Assembly (NCBI RefSeq): GCF_964204865.1
Contig: NC_135259.1
Coordinates: 4,340,001 to 4,404,000 of the forward strand
Direction: 5' to 3'
Source: Styela clava
Lineage: Eukaryota; Chordata; Ascidiacea; Stolidobranchia; Styelidae
DNA: 64,000 nt
The position numbers were made by a program, and so were the translations under genes. Of the stretch, positions 22,831-33,600 are shown piece by piece; positions within the stretch are counted from its first letter, which is position 1, and each line of letters opens with the position of its first letter. Under the pieces are notes generated by a model, which was given only the letters and a program-made list of their open reading frames with translations, ran no database searches and had not been told where the DNA came from.

Positions 22831-23085
22831 GTGGGCACGACAACCTAGTGAACAAAGCGTTAGACATCGCCGCCTAGTATCTCAAATATATTAATATCTT
22901 CAAATCCCATGTCCACTCAAGGTGTAATAAATTGGGCAGGCATTGTCGAACCAAAATGTTCCTGTCTTTCCTAACTATAACAGATTCTCACCTACCAGTG
23001 CTGGCTAGGTGGGAAGGCTGGCAGTTACAACTTACAACATGTATATACACACAACATGTTGTATTGTGATATGCTAAAAAAAGTA
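22831..23085 (+). mobile_element. tRNA-derived SINE (copy in duplicated block)
   Basis: The head GTGGGCACGACAACCTAGTG followed by AACAAAGCGTTAGAC resembles a tRNA A-box region, and CTTCAAATCCC about 55 bp later resembles the B box. A unique body and an A-rich tail (CTAAAAAAAGTATA) follow. The body includes a palindromic ACAACATGT...ACATGTTGT. Paired with 47392-47632. Confidence 0.6.
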
Positions 23086-23150
23086 TATGCGTAGCAATAC
23101 AACATGGATTTGATAATTATCTAATTACAAAAGTTGAATTAATATTCTAG

Positions 23151-23281
23151 TTGTTAATCGACGAGCGCGCTGGATCAGTGGATCAACCAACCAATTTTGT
23201 TTTGGTTTCTTTTAATGACCCAAAAGTTAGACCTGTGACGTCAACTGGTGATCCTAACAGACTGAAAGAGGCGTTCAGAAA
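23151..23281 (+). pseudogene. Orphan copy of VWA-ITIH exon 3, frame intact
   Basis: 131 bp, exactly the length of exon 3 (47321-47191), bounded by the same TCTAG acceptor and GTAAAT donor. It encodes part of the first VWA domain (LLIDERAGSVDQPTNFVL). There are 11 substitutions, with only Pro to Ser and Gly to Arg changing amino acids; the rest are silent or fall on the last, split-codon base. No companion exons are recognisable on this strand nearby, so it is probably a fragment. The excess of silent changes is unusual for dead DNA. Confidence 0.85.
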
Positions 23282-23454
23282 GTAAATATATATTATGAAC
23301 ATTTACTTAGGATTAAAACATTTTATACTTTGCTATGAATATATTATAGTGATCATAACAATATCATAAATCATAAATGATGGTAATAAATCTTTAAAAT
23401 CAGACTCTATTTTCGCTCAAAGTCAATGCCACATTAAATTATGGCCCAACTCTA

Positions 23455-23520
23455 GCTTGGTACACATACTACGTTCCGATGTCCGCCATCTTGATTCACA
23501 TACTACGGAAGTACCCACAA
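23455..23520. repeat. CATACTACGG-family repeat fragment
   Basis: Contains TTGGTACACATACTACG, then the inverted-type CGATGTCCGCCATCTTG, then TCACATACTACGG. This matches the right part of the unit at 63270-63345. It sits at the right border of the inverted duplication. Confidence 0.55.
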
Positions 23521-23549
23521 TTATTCATGCTAGTGTCAGGTGTCAGCTG

Positions 23550-24470
23550 TAATTTGCAACAAGTGCTGAAAATGTAGCTTCACATAAATTAGTGGAACCA
23601 AACAAAGAGTTAGAGAGATTGTAATTACTAATAAATAGTTCATCAATTTACAAAGTTCAATTCACTTTATGTTTTACTTAAAGTTGAACTATCATGCCTT
23701 CAGTTTTTCTTCTCTCAGTTAAAGTTCTTAAAAATCAATAACATGATGTAATAGTTGTCGATACTAATCCCCTTAGGTGGCCTATGCACTGATCTACAAA
23801 TTATTGATTAGATAGCGGGAAGGATATTATTTATTAAAACCATGAATTGTGCGTGCATTGTGTCTTGTGTGACCAGGTCCCAAAACCACTTTGTCATCTC
23901 CAAACTTTCTACTGTTCTGTCAGTCATAATATTCAAAAAGCTGATGCTCGACTGATTTTTTTGCTCAACAAAAACGCGGTATAAAATCTGATTAACCCAA
24001 GAAGAGGTGCTATCGGGTATAGAAACATTAAAATAATATGCAACGAAATTGAAAAATTACAGCTATGTCGAAAATCCTTGAGATTTCGACAAATTTGTTG
24101 AATTTTAATAAATTTCATGGTGTACCCACGGGACAATTTTACTTTTTCAGTTGCAAAATAAAATGAATACACGAAAATATTGAGGGTATATACGGACTTA
24201 CTGAGAAAACTGCCGAGTGATCTCCGCTTCATAAAAACACTGTTATCCAAACATCTACTCTATCCCTCTATTATACTGTACAGAACTGCGACAGCTTCAA
24301 TAGCTGAGAACAATGAAGTTTGACATCGTTGTACTTATAGATGGTGCGATTAAAAAGACGATAGCCGCTCGCCGTTATGCCTGATAGAATTACCCAAATT
24401 CTGTATGAATGAAATAGCGCGTAACGGGGTGATCCAAAAATGAACACATTAATTTTCATTTGATATTTAG
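23550..24470 (+). repeat. Right copy of a diverged direct repeat
   Basis: Partner of 21160-21600, stretched by insertions. The region 23550-23770 matches the first half and 24280-24470 the second half (AACAATGAAG, GCCTGATAGAATT, GGTGATCCAAAAA). The sequence between about 23800 and 24270 has no clear counterpart. Confidence 0.45.
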
Positions 24471-25052
24471 GGGATAAAAAAGTGTTTGCTGTTGTTTGCT
24501 GTCTGATTCTGTTGCTCTGATCCTATCTGATGAAGACATGCTCATAGTTCCAAATACATGTATTGCAATTGTATATATTTACAAATACAAAGAACAGTTC
24601 CCACTCATGACTGATAAGTTAGACATAATCTAAGATTCAATGCACGCACAGCGCGTCGATAATTCTAACAGTCTATTGTTCTAGTTCCTTTTTCGGATAA
24701 GAAAGCTGAAATTATGATTATGAGACAGAATTTGTGTGTTCAACAGCGTTTGGAAAGAAAAAGATTTGGCGTTGGTTCTTAAACTCAGCTGACAGATTAC
24801 AACAAATGTTTATCTCTGATACACTTCGTTTCACATTAATGAATTTTGAAGCGCTGAAAAAAAATACGCGTGTTGCGTTGATGAGCCTTTCCGGCTGCAA
24901 TTATGATGAGCCTCTTAGGGCGCTTAAAAAATAAAAATGAGGATTTCACTTGCGTTTATGCAAATACATCCTAAAGCGCTGATTCGGAATACGATCGTTT
25001 TAAATCCTAACTAACAAGTGCGGTTACGTGAAACTAACTACTTTTCCCCTAT
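24471..25052. other. Intergenic stretch
   Basis: I see no gene, RNA or element ends here; only short frames on both strands that mirror one another. Confidence 0.35.
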
Positions 25053-25340
25053 ATGCCTTTGCGTAGGTGGATCCGTATGCGTATTCTGCAAGGATGCCGT
25101 GGCAAGAGTGTAAACGGCTATTCTATTCAATTCAAGAGTTACAGAAATATATTTGTGTTCGTGTGAAGCAAGACACTTGAATGGAATAGAATAGCCGTTC
25201 ACAAGCATTTTACAACTGTATACAGTTGTATAATACTTGTTTGAAGAAGTCTGACTTCGGCCAGACGAAACGTTACAGAAATATATTTGTGTTCGTGTGA
25301 AACAAGACTCTTTAGCATGAAGCATTTTACAACTGTATAC
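25053..25340. repeat. Compound repeat with hammerhead-like motif
   Basis: Two nearly identical units in tandem, about 133 bp apart: TTACAGAAATATATTTGTGT at 25139 and 25272, and GCATTTTACAACTGTATA at 25205 and 25322. GGCTATTCTATT (25108) and AATAGAATAGCC (25184) form an inverted pair. GGATCCGTATGCGTATTC (25070) is shared, inverted, with repeats near 29200 and 35190. Organisation in tandem units with a ribozyme-like motif resembles Penelope-like elements or retrozymes, but no reverse transcriptase is present. Confidence 0.6.
25241..25276 (+). ncRNA. Hammerhead-ribozyme-like motif (degenerate core)
   Basis: The sequence reads TTGAAGA, a 5-bp stem GTCTG/CAGAC with an ACTTCGGC loop, then GAAACG. 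This follows the hammerhead order CUGANGA, stem II, GAAA. The first core block differs at one consensus position (first U for C), and the helices I and III needed for cleavage are not obvious. It is probably a decayed ribozyme belonging to the surrounding repeat. Confidence 0.4.
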
Positions 25341-25622
25341 TTTAGTAACATTGACATTAACGTTAAGCTGAGACAGTTGTAGGATTTATGTCGCCTTTTC
25401 TGTCAAAAAAAAAACAGTTCTTTCCAGGAATTTGGGCCTGTTGTAGTGTTAAACTGTGTTTCTCCACTATCTTAATATCAACATGAAGGTTTTGTAAAGT
25501 CACTTTGTAGATGTACCCCGATGAGAAATTCTACCATCCAAAATCCCCTTTTACTGGCCACTCCAATGGACATGCTTCGAAGCAAACTAAAAATATTTAT
25601 ATGCTATTTCAACAATTTAGCT
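25341..25622. other. Intergenic stretch
   Basis: Nothing recognisable between the compound repeat and the hAT fragment. Confidence 0.3.
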
Positions 25623-26172
25623 CAGTGGTTCTCAACCTTTTTTGAGTGTCGGTGGCAAATTTCAAAGTTGCAAAGAGCCGCATAAAAAACGCAAATTAAA
25701 ATACCAACAAAACAAAACTCAGCCATGTATTTTATAATAACATCAACAAAACTCGGTGTAAAAACTAATTTAACGCTAAACTGAACATTAGCTTTGACTT
25801 TTCTGAAGTTTGAAAAAGCGAGGCGCAATCGTGATTGATGCATTCCTCCGCAATATATATAACAATAGCTAGCTTCATATTTTCATAATGATGCCTATTT
25901 TAATTTAAAAATACTTCTCCTTCCAATCACATTTGAAGGTTGAAGGTTTGTTTGACATTTTGTCTTGACAAACTAACAAAGAAATATTTTGCTCGAAAAT
26001 ACCAAAAATTTGCACAGTGTACGGGACAGCCTTCTTGGATTACTTGAAACAATAAATTCAATGTATTGAAACGTGTGCTGAACATTATTCATTGAAAAAT
26101 TTTCACCAGAAATACTTGAATTTCAGAGGATAAGGAGATTATCCGTATGAAGAATAGTTAAGAGCCGCATGC
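25623..26172. mobile_element. hAT element fragment with only the left end clear
   Basis: Starts CAGTGGTTCTCAACC, a canonical hAT terminus. A subterminal AGAGCCGCAT block occurs at 25674 and again at 26161. The expected mirrored right terminus is missing, so this is a truncated or decayed copy with no coding capacity. Confidence 0.6.
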
Positions 26173-27846
26173 GTACTGAGCTGACGGCTTCTAAACTCCG
26201 ACTAGAGATCTCAACAAAAAACGCTAGTCATTCGAGATACCTAGGACCCCAAATACCATTCTAAAAAATAGGATATTCAGAAGGTGGCAAGAGCAACGTT
26301 TATTCTTTCTGGAAAACAAGCCTGTCTTTCCTGCGGTACAGATGTCATTTAATAAGACCCTACAACTGGTCCCAGCCAATTATTATTATTCAAAATATGC
26401 CTTTTTGACACACTATCACAGCATAATTGGATTGCAAACGTCCTTACCAATAACAGTACAATAAGTGAACAATGAGTGCCTGACTAGTGACTACGAAAAG
26501 GTTATAATCGGTTCGTAATAATTTTTTCAAGATCTTTTAAATAGAATACAAGGGACACATCTCTGGAATATCAAAAGCACTAAAAAATAGCACCAGGCTA
26601 TGTTATAGTACAGTTGTAAAATAAAAATATTAAATATAGAACCACAGTTGTTCTGTCTTCAACGTTATTCTAAACTTTCCCCTAAACTGGCAAAATCCTA
26701 AATCAATATATGTAGTGTTTTGGGTTGTTGGGATAGTTTATTTATAATAACCAAATATATGGCTTTAAAAAAACTAAAAAACATCTTAATCGAAACACAA
26801 AAACAGGCAACATTCACTGATGAGTATTGCCAAACTTAATTGAACCACTGTCTACTAATACTCGAAACAGCTAGAATCTAACGAAAAGATATCAAAATAT
26901 CTCTTCTGAGGTTCTTTACGAGTCTCGAAAAAAGTTATCTCCACAATCGTCATCGTTTTTACCTAATTGCGCGCAGTAACATAATATTTGCGCTAATCGT
27001 TTTCTTTCAAATTAGCTATTGACTTTGCTTGACACAGACGAGTATTTAATCGAGATTACCTTGTCATCAATAAAAAACGTTTGAGTAATTTATATAATTG
27101 CCACGCAGATGTCACACACACGCCGGTACCATTACATTCACGCGACTCGCTGAACGAACTTGGTCGGTTCTAACTACACTTCGACTAATCACATTCACTA
27201 AAAGCTTCCATTAAGTTCCATAAGCAATTTCTTCAGTTTCATGAATCATTCATACAATGCTTTAAAAAACAAGAAAAATTTATCGCAATAGCAAAGTTAT
27301 TTTTATTTTCGATATGAAACAAATTATTACAGCAGTACATGCACAATAAATAAAATCAGTGTTACAGGTGTTTCAGAAAATATGAAAGTCTATAATAAAC
27401 CAATAAAAACGTTAATAATGCTGAATAGAAATATTTAGCGCTAAGTAGGCGTTGTTTCCATACGTCGACGGATTTGATGAATATGTCTCAAGAGGGGCAG
27501 TTTTGGATCAAATAAGACATTATTATTAAATGTAACCTAATTCTCAATGAAGCGATCACTTTTAAGTTTGCAAGTTCATAAAAAATTCAAATCTGTAGAA
27601 AATGACGTATTCACCCTTCAAAATTTTGTAAAAATCTCGTTTTTTTTTTTATACTTTTAATGCTATTGGCCTTCGCTTGGAACAAATGACAGGCATATTT
27701 CGCCATCGCCTTGTTGCAGTTGGTAGGTTCATAAACAAAAATCATAACCTACAAATCTACCACAAAAACAGTTGAATATGATATTGAATATGCTACTGAG
27801 ACAACACCACCTACTGAAGCTTAAACTAAAATATACCATAGTTCGG
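26173..27846. other. Intergenic region downstream of the VWA-ITIH gene
   Basis: No gene, RNA or element ends recognised. A TTTATT near 27302 would read AATAAA on the minus strand about 540 bp past the stop at 27847 and is only a weak poly(A) candidate. Confidence 0.35.
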
Positions 27847-30681
27847 TCATCGATGATCTATTTTTTGCATTTCGGGTGGATCCAGAATGCCTTTCACTAC
27901 AAACTTTTCACCATCGTTTTCCCATAATTGACCTTTATCAGCCATATACCAACATTCTACATCTCTGTCCAGATTATAGTCTCTCAGCGTATGATAGGAA
28001 ACTTCAATTGGATTGTGCCTGTTATAAATTAAAAATTAGAAACACATTTTGTGTGGTGTTCAATAATTTGTGTATAATTTTGTCCGAGACCGAAAATGCT
28101 TTATGCATGGTGAGAAATTATTGTCAAGTGAGAAATCTATTTGTTCTAGAGATAAATTTCCCCCTAGTTAGCGCTGGGAATGGTTAACCGGTTAACCGAT
28201 TTTAGATGATTAACGGTTACGATTTATTTTAATCGTTAACTGACATCTCAGGTATAAATCATCTTTATAATGTACAATTTCTTCAGGAATGATTACTCCA
28301 TCGCAAATTTATTTATTGTAGCGTTTAATGTGAAAAAATATCACTAACTGTATTTGTAAAGACCAAATGAAGGTGAAAAATAATTGAAGTACCAAGATCG
28401 CTGATTATGAAAATTTGACAATGATAAATTCATAATCAGTTTTCGGTAAAAGCATATTCTTCGGTAAAAATATATTGTTTTCTTGCAAAATCGTCTATTC
28501 AATGTGCGCAGTTGATGCTGTTGTTTTTTTTAGATATCTCAAAAAAGAATTTGCGCATTGGGCACTGTAAATTTGTCACATAAATGACATTGAATAACGG
28601 AAACTGTTTCACTTAAATACTTCCATATGTCCGAAGCACGCTGCATATCTCTTGCAGCAAAAGGATCACGAAACGAACCATATTCGTCAATAATTTTGAG
28701 AGATACCAGGATAAGATCACTCGAAATTAATTTGTAACCATTGTGACGTGATAAGCTAAAATACCAAATTATTACGTCAAACGTAACGTAATTTCCCCCG
28801 GTTAACAGTTAAGTGTTTTCCCTGAAATTCCCAGTCCTACCCCTAGTATTTGCATGTAGCAGTACTAATATTTTACTTATTTAGTATTAACGCAATGCAG
28901 ACGTATGCATACATAACAAGTCATTGAACATGTACAAAAGACAAAGTACAAGTTGCATTTATTATACAAGCAAATGTTCCGCTAAAGATGGATAACAAAT
29001 GAGATTAAAATATTTTTTACGAAAACATTTTGATCATTGGAAGCAAAATTATCATGTAGCAATATTCCGTTATAATAAAGTCGATGAGAAGCTGAGGAAG
29101 TCTGACTTTGGTAGAACGAAACGTTACAGAAATACATTTATATTAGTGGGCAGCAGGACTCTTGAATTGGATAGTAAGTCATATTTATACCTGCTACAGC
29201 ATCAATGCTGTATACGCATACGGATCCACTAGCATAAAGTCATAGAGGCAGGATAAAGAGTTAGTCTCGCGCAACACAATTCAAAGTTTCTTTTTGTTGT
29301 TGTTCTTTATAGGTAGCATCGTTGAATATATTCTAATTTAATAACATTGATCTGTGATATAGTGGGTTCATAAAAGTAACACTAACATACCTGTACCACA
29401 ACACTGCTGTTTTGCCGTCCGATCTAAAATCTATGCTTGCCGGTACTTTCGCTTTTGTTTTAAACCTGGAAAATTGTCCCAAAACACCAACCGCATTCTC
29501 TGTCAAACCATCTCCTCTAAGAACTGCGAAATCTAGATGATCTCTCACAAATTTGCTTTTTGAGTTTATTCTGCTGATCACCTGTAATTCAATAATGAGC
29601 TGAAAGTGCGAAGTTGAATAATTTGGATAACCATTTCCGGTAATGTAACGAAAGATAAAAATGTTTAGTCGAGTCTTGAAATCAAATGAGCCACATTTTC
29701 GTACGATGTTACCATTGAATCACCCCAGATATCTGTACTTCCATGGAAATTATTGAAACAATTAGCCTATATTTTATTTAGTGATGAGATTACAAATTTT
29801 GAGAACGGGTCATTTTTTGTATCGAACTCACTAGCAACAAGTTCTTTCATTTCGGAAACCATACCAAACTTATAGCTCTCAAAGGCAAGATTGAGTTTGA
29901 TTATGATCACGGAATTCAAAGAATGAATTTGCACGAAACCAGCAAACCCCACGAATCTTGCCACTAATTTATCCCGGGACAAATTTTTACCGAAAGAATT
30001 TTTCAATATAGAAGAACAGATGAGTTTTGTGAAAGGACAGTAGTTGAAACGCAGAAACTATTTGACAAACTTAGTTGATAGTGGGTCATTGCATTGATAG
30101 CCCGGCAAATTACCCTATCACAAATATAATTATAAACTCACTCTGAAAACGACTTTTCTCTTTATATGGACGAAAAGAGTTGATCTGAACTTTGTAACTG
30201 GATTCACTTTTAATACAACACCTTTGTAGCGTGTTGTTCCGTATTTTCCGAACACTAACGATTTTCTGACACCTTCAGCCGTCCGAAATACAGCTTCTTT
30301 CGAAGTTATCTGCATTACAAATATGGCGTAAGCGTCTGGTCATCAGAAATTAGGTGAAAAAATGAGCAAGTTAGGAGAAAGACAATATTCATATTTTAAG
30401 TTAAAACCAAACTTCCCATTTAACAAATGAGGTACCGATACGAATTGTAGGAATATATAGCTTTATTCAATTAATATTTTACTCAAACATATCGGATTAA
30501 GATTTATTTGCGAATAATCAGACCAACTCACAACTATGGTCATGTTCAGCTCATGTATGTTGATTCCAATCTTGTTTACGTACGTACGACTCGATCGAAC
30601 GCTTTTGCCTGGGGCCTTTGATGTGACAAGTTTTCCGTTCACTGTAATACCTTTTTCTTGGTCGTGAAGGAGGCTAATTGT
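27847..30681 (-). CDS. VWA-ITIH exons 27-30: ITIH C-terminal domain
   Basis: Exon 27 (30681-30532): LLHDQEKGITVNGKLVTSK and INIHELNMTIV. Exon 28 (30309-30142): KEAVFRTAEGV, GVVLKVNPVTKF. Exon 29 (29581-29391): RDHLDFAVLRGDGLTENAVG then VLGQFSRF. Exon 30 (28018-27847): DVECWYMADKGQLWENDGEK, ending at TGA 27847-27849. The order GLTVNGxL, HGLLGQF, VxCWFVHNNGxGLIDG is the ITIH C-terminal signature, present to the last exon. The domain is complete though divergent. Confidence 0.9.
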
Positions 30682-33600
30682 CTGTGATGAATAATTAAAA
30701 AAAGGAAGGTAATATGGACTCATGGATGGTTTTGCAATTTTTTTGCTGTTTCTAGAGAGATATATAAAGGATGTTTGTTTCGTGAAGAATTGCTATTCTG
30801 TGAAACTTATAAAACAATCCATTTTAAATTTTTAGAACATATCGATGGAGGAAGTGCTGTAACGTTATTCACATTTTTTCTGACTCAAGGATTCGGTTAC
30901 TTCACCCATAATTTTGCAGTTTGCTTGCGCACATTAGTATGACATTCGAAACATTTTTTTTTTAATTTCATCTGGTATTGTGCTGACATTAAGTAACCAT
31001 ATTAGCCATCTAACCTCCTAAAATTCTGGACTTCGTGTCCGTTTATTTACTAATTACTTTCCAGTCAATAATGTTATAAATAATTCTATCGATTCTGGAC
31101 CACTTACTTGTCCATCTTGTCCTTCCCAGTTAAAACACAAAGTAATCTGTTCTTCAATATCAATAACAAAATGGGGATCTCCAAAAAATAATAAGCTAGG
31201 TCGCGAAGCGGTAAAAGGAATAATCGTTGAAAACGGAATTCGTCCGAACGCTGGAGTTACAACGGATCCTTCAGGTACGCTTCTAGTTGTAATAGGAATG
31301 GTGGTTGGAACAGGTGTTGTAGATGCCTCTTGAAGTCGTTGTGTTTCTTCCTCAATTTCAGAAGCGATTGTATCGTCAACTTCTTTTAGATTGCCTGGTT
31401 TGGAAACTACCAATGCGGTATAATCGTTTACCACAAAACTGTTTCTGTGTAAACAATATATATAAAGAGTGATGAGATTTAAATTTTAAAAACAGGTTCT
31501 TTTTTTGGTATCGAACTCATTCACAACAGGATCACTCATTTTATAGTTCTGTATCAATACAAGATCATAACATAGGTTTACATAATAAGAACAACTGAAA
31601 CGTCATTTGACACTACGAAAACTACATTTACATCGAACGCTTCCTATAAGTCGAATACAAAACACCATATATAATGCTTACGACCATTTCCTGCGTCTAA
31701 GGCCTAAAACAAAACCACAACAAAAACAAGAATTGGTTATCACAGCTTTCTAAAACGGAATCCCATCACTTTTCAGTTTATTTTCTCTTGAGTGCACGGA
31801 AAGTGCCAGTATTCTTGCAATATCACGTTTGTATAAGAGGTCTTTCGGTTTGAGCTTAAGTGATTGCAAATGTGTAAAGCAAATTTGGCAATAATCCCAG
31901 ACCGATTTGATATTTTCCAACTAGTTTTAAACCCAAAATCACAAACATAAGGGCATGATGTTTAAATTTTTAATGTTGGTGTCGTTATTCAAGTTAAACT
32001 TTTCTGAGTATAGGCTCGTGTGATAGCTCAAGTTAGAGTATGGATTGAGTCACCCTACATTGTAGCATATTTCATAATTTCAGAATTCGACAGTTTTCGC
32101 GCCTGAAAAATTGACCCTGCTGACTTGTTGGTTGAATATTTTCATCATTTGCTCAATAACTGGACAATGCGGGAAACTTACTCTCTTGATATATTAGTTA
32201 CTTTTTCTTTCAACTCATCAAGTTTCGTAGGATCTGTTTCGTTCTCCAATTCTTTTAGAGTTTCTACGAGTTTCAGGTAGTTTTCTTGTCTCTCGATTAA
32301 ATCTTGCAACTAAAATAAATCATAAATCACCATTAAGATCATGAACATAAAGTATACCCCGAGTTAGCATGAATAAAGCTTTACTACGTATATATTTTTT
32401 ACGGTTATCAATTTCATTATTATCAATGTAAAATTATGAGATAACACGCAGAAAACCCGACTGAATCATGTCAATGCAAAATACGAGAATATCGGTCGGA
32501 GACCGAAGACTTATCGATTGAAGTAACCTGGTTTAGAGTGAAAGACACGAATAAATTCCGTGTAAACTATTAATAAAAGATGGATCACCTCATCCTCATT
32601 TTCATCGCAAGTGGGGAAAAGACTTTCTTCCAAGTAGAGGTCTTCACCATCGGTTTTTGCTGAATATGAATTTTTAGCTTTTATATTATTTTGTGTACAA
32701 TAAGATTTTTTGATTCACTCCTGCAAAATATATATCCTGTATCGCAAGCCAGATATACTATTTTGGTAACGAGTGCAAATCTTGTTTTTCATCTGGATCA
32801 ATCTTTATACTGTTTGTTAATTATTTAAATATCTTGAACTTTTTGACGAAATTTAGTTTAGAAAACACGTTCTAGTCTAGTATACATTGTGAACAACTTG
32901 AAACAAATGTGTATTTAATTTCGAAAACATTCAGTGCTTATTCAGAATAGCAGCCGATTGCATTGTTAACATATTTAAGATATTTCGTGATATCATCCAA
33001 TACAACAATTTGACCTCGTAATTTTGACAGGGTGTTTCGAATATTGCATAGCACACATGGCACACTCGCCCCACTAATACCACTTTTCAATTGTACGAAT
33101 CATGCTTCATAGACTTGCTCTAACCGTTAGCCTAACGTATGATATCTATTCCGATCTAGAACATACCATTGATCCCACTTCTCGTGCTTACTTTAACTAT
33201 TTGCCAAAATTTTCAAATCTATCCTACACCAGGTACAAGTGGTACGTGTGTGGTACAGGTGGGATACGACGTTTTTAGGGTAGCAAAAAGTGATATTCTC
33301 CCAAATGATGCACTCACCAGAAAATGTCACGTCGACTTCATCGTCTTCTCCTGTGGCGTCTGTTTTAATCACACAGATAGGAGTATCCGCAAATTCACCA
33401 GCTACGACGATTTCTGTTCCTTTCTGATATTGTTGAAAATTTAGTGCAGTTGTTGGTATAAGCTGTAATGCAGTACAGACGGGTAAAAAGATGATGTCTT
33501 TAGCATTTAATGATTAATAATAATAAAATATAAAATAATATGTATAAATGTATAAAATAATGTTATTAAAAGCATTGACTCACTCGTCCACTTGGGTAAC

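Larger units (their letters stand above)
21675..23438 (+). repeat. Inverted 1.75-kb duplicate of part of the VWA-ITIH gene
   Basis: The block matches, in opposite orientation, 47042-48773 inside the VWA-ITIH gene: intron 2 sequence, exon 3 and the start of intron 3. Similarity is high throughout (11 differences in the 131 exonic bases). It ends abruptly at about 21675 and 23438, the latter next to a CATACTACGG repeat. It includes the same tRNA-like SINE as the parental locus, so the SINE inserted before the duplication. Confidence 0.88.

Noticed and set aside
29767..30006. 79-codon minus-strand frame between ITIH exons 28 and 29
   Set aside because: Exons 28 and 29 join directly in phase 0. 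The frame overlaps a short intronic repeat (29800-29880) and has no ITIH similarity.
33169..33444. 91-codon plus-strand frame
   Set aside because: Antisense shadow of exon 23 of the VWA-ITIH gene, which has strong family similarity on the minus strand.
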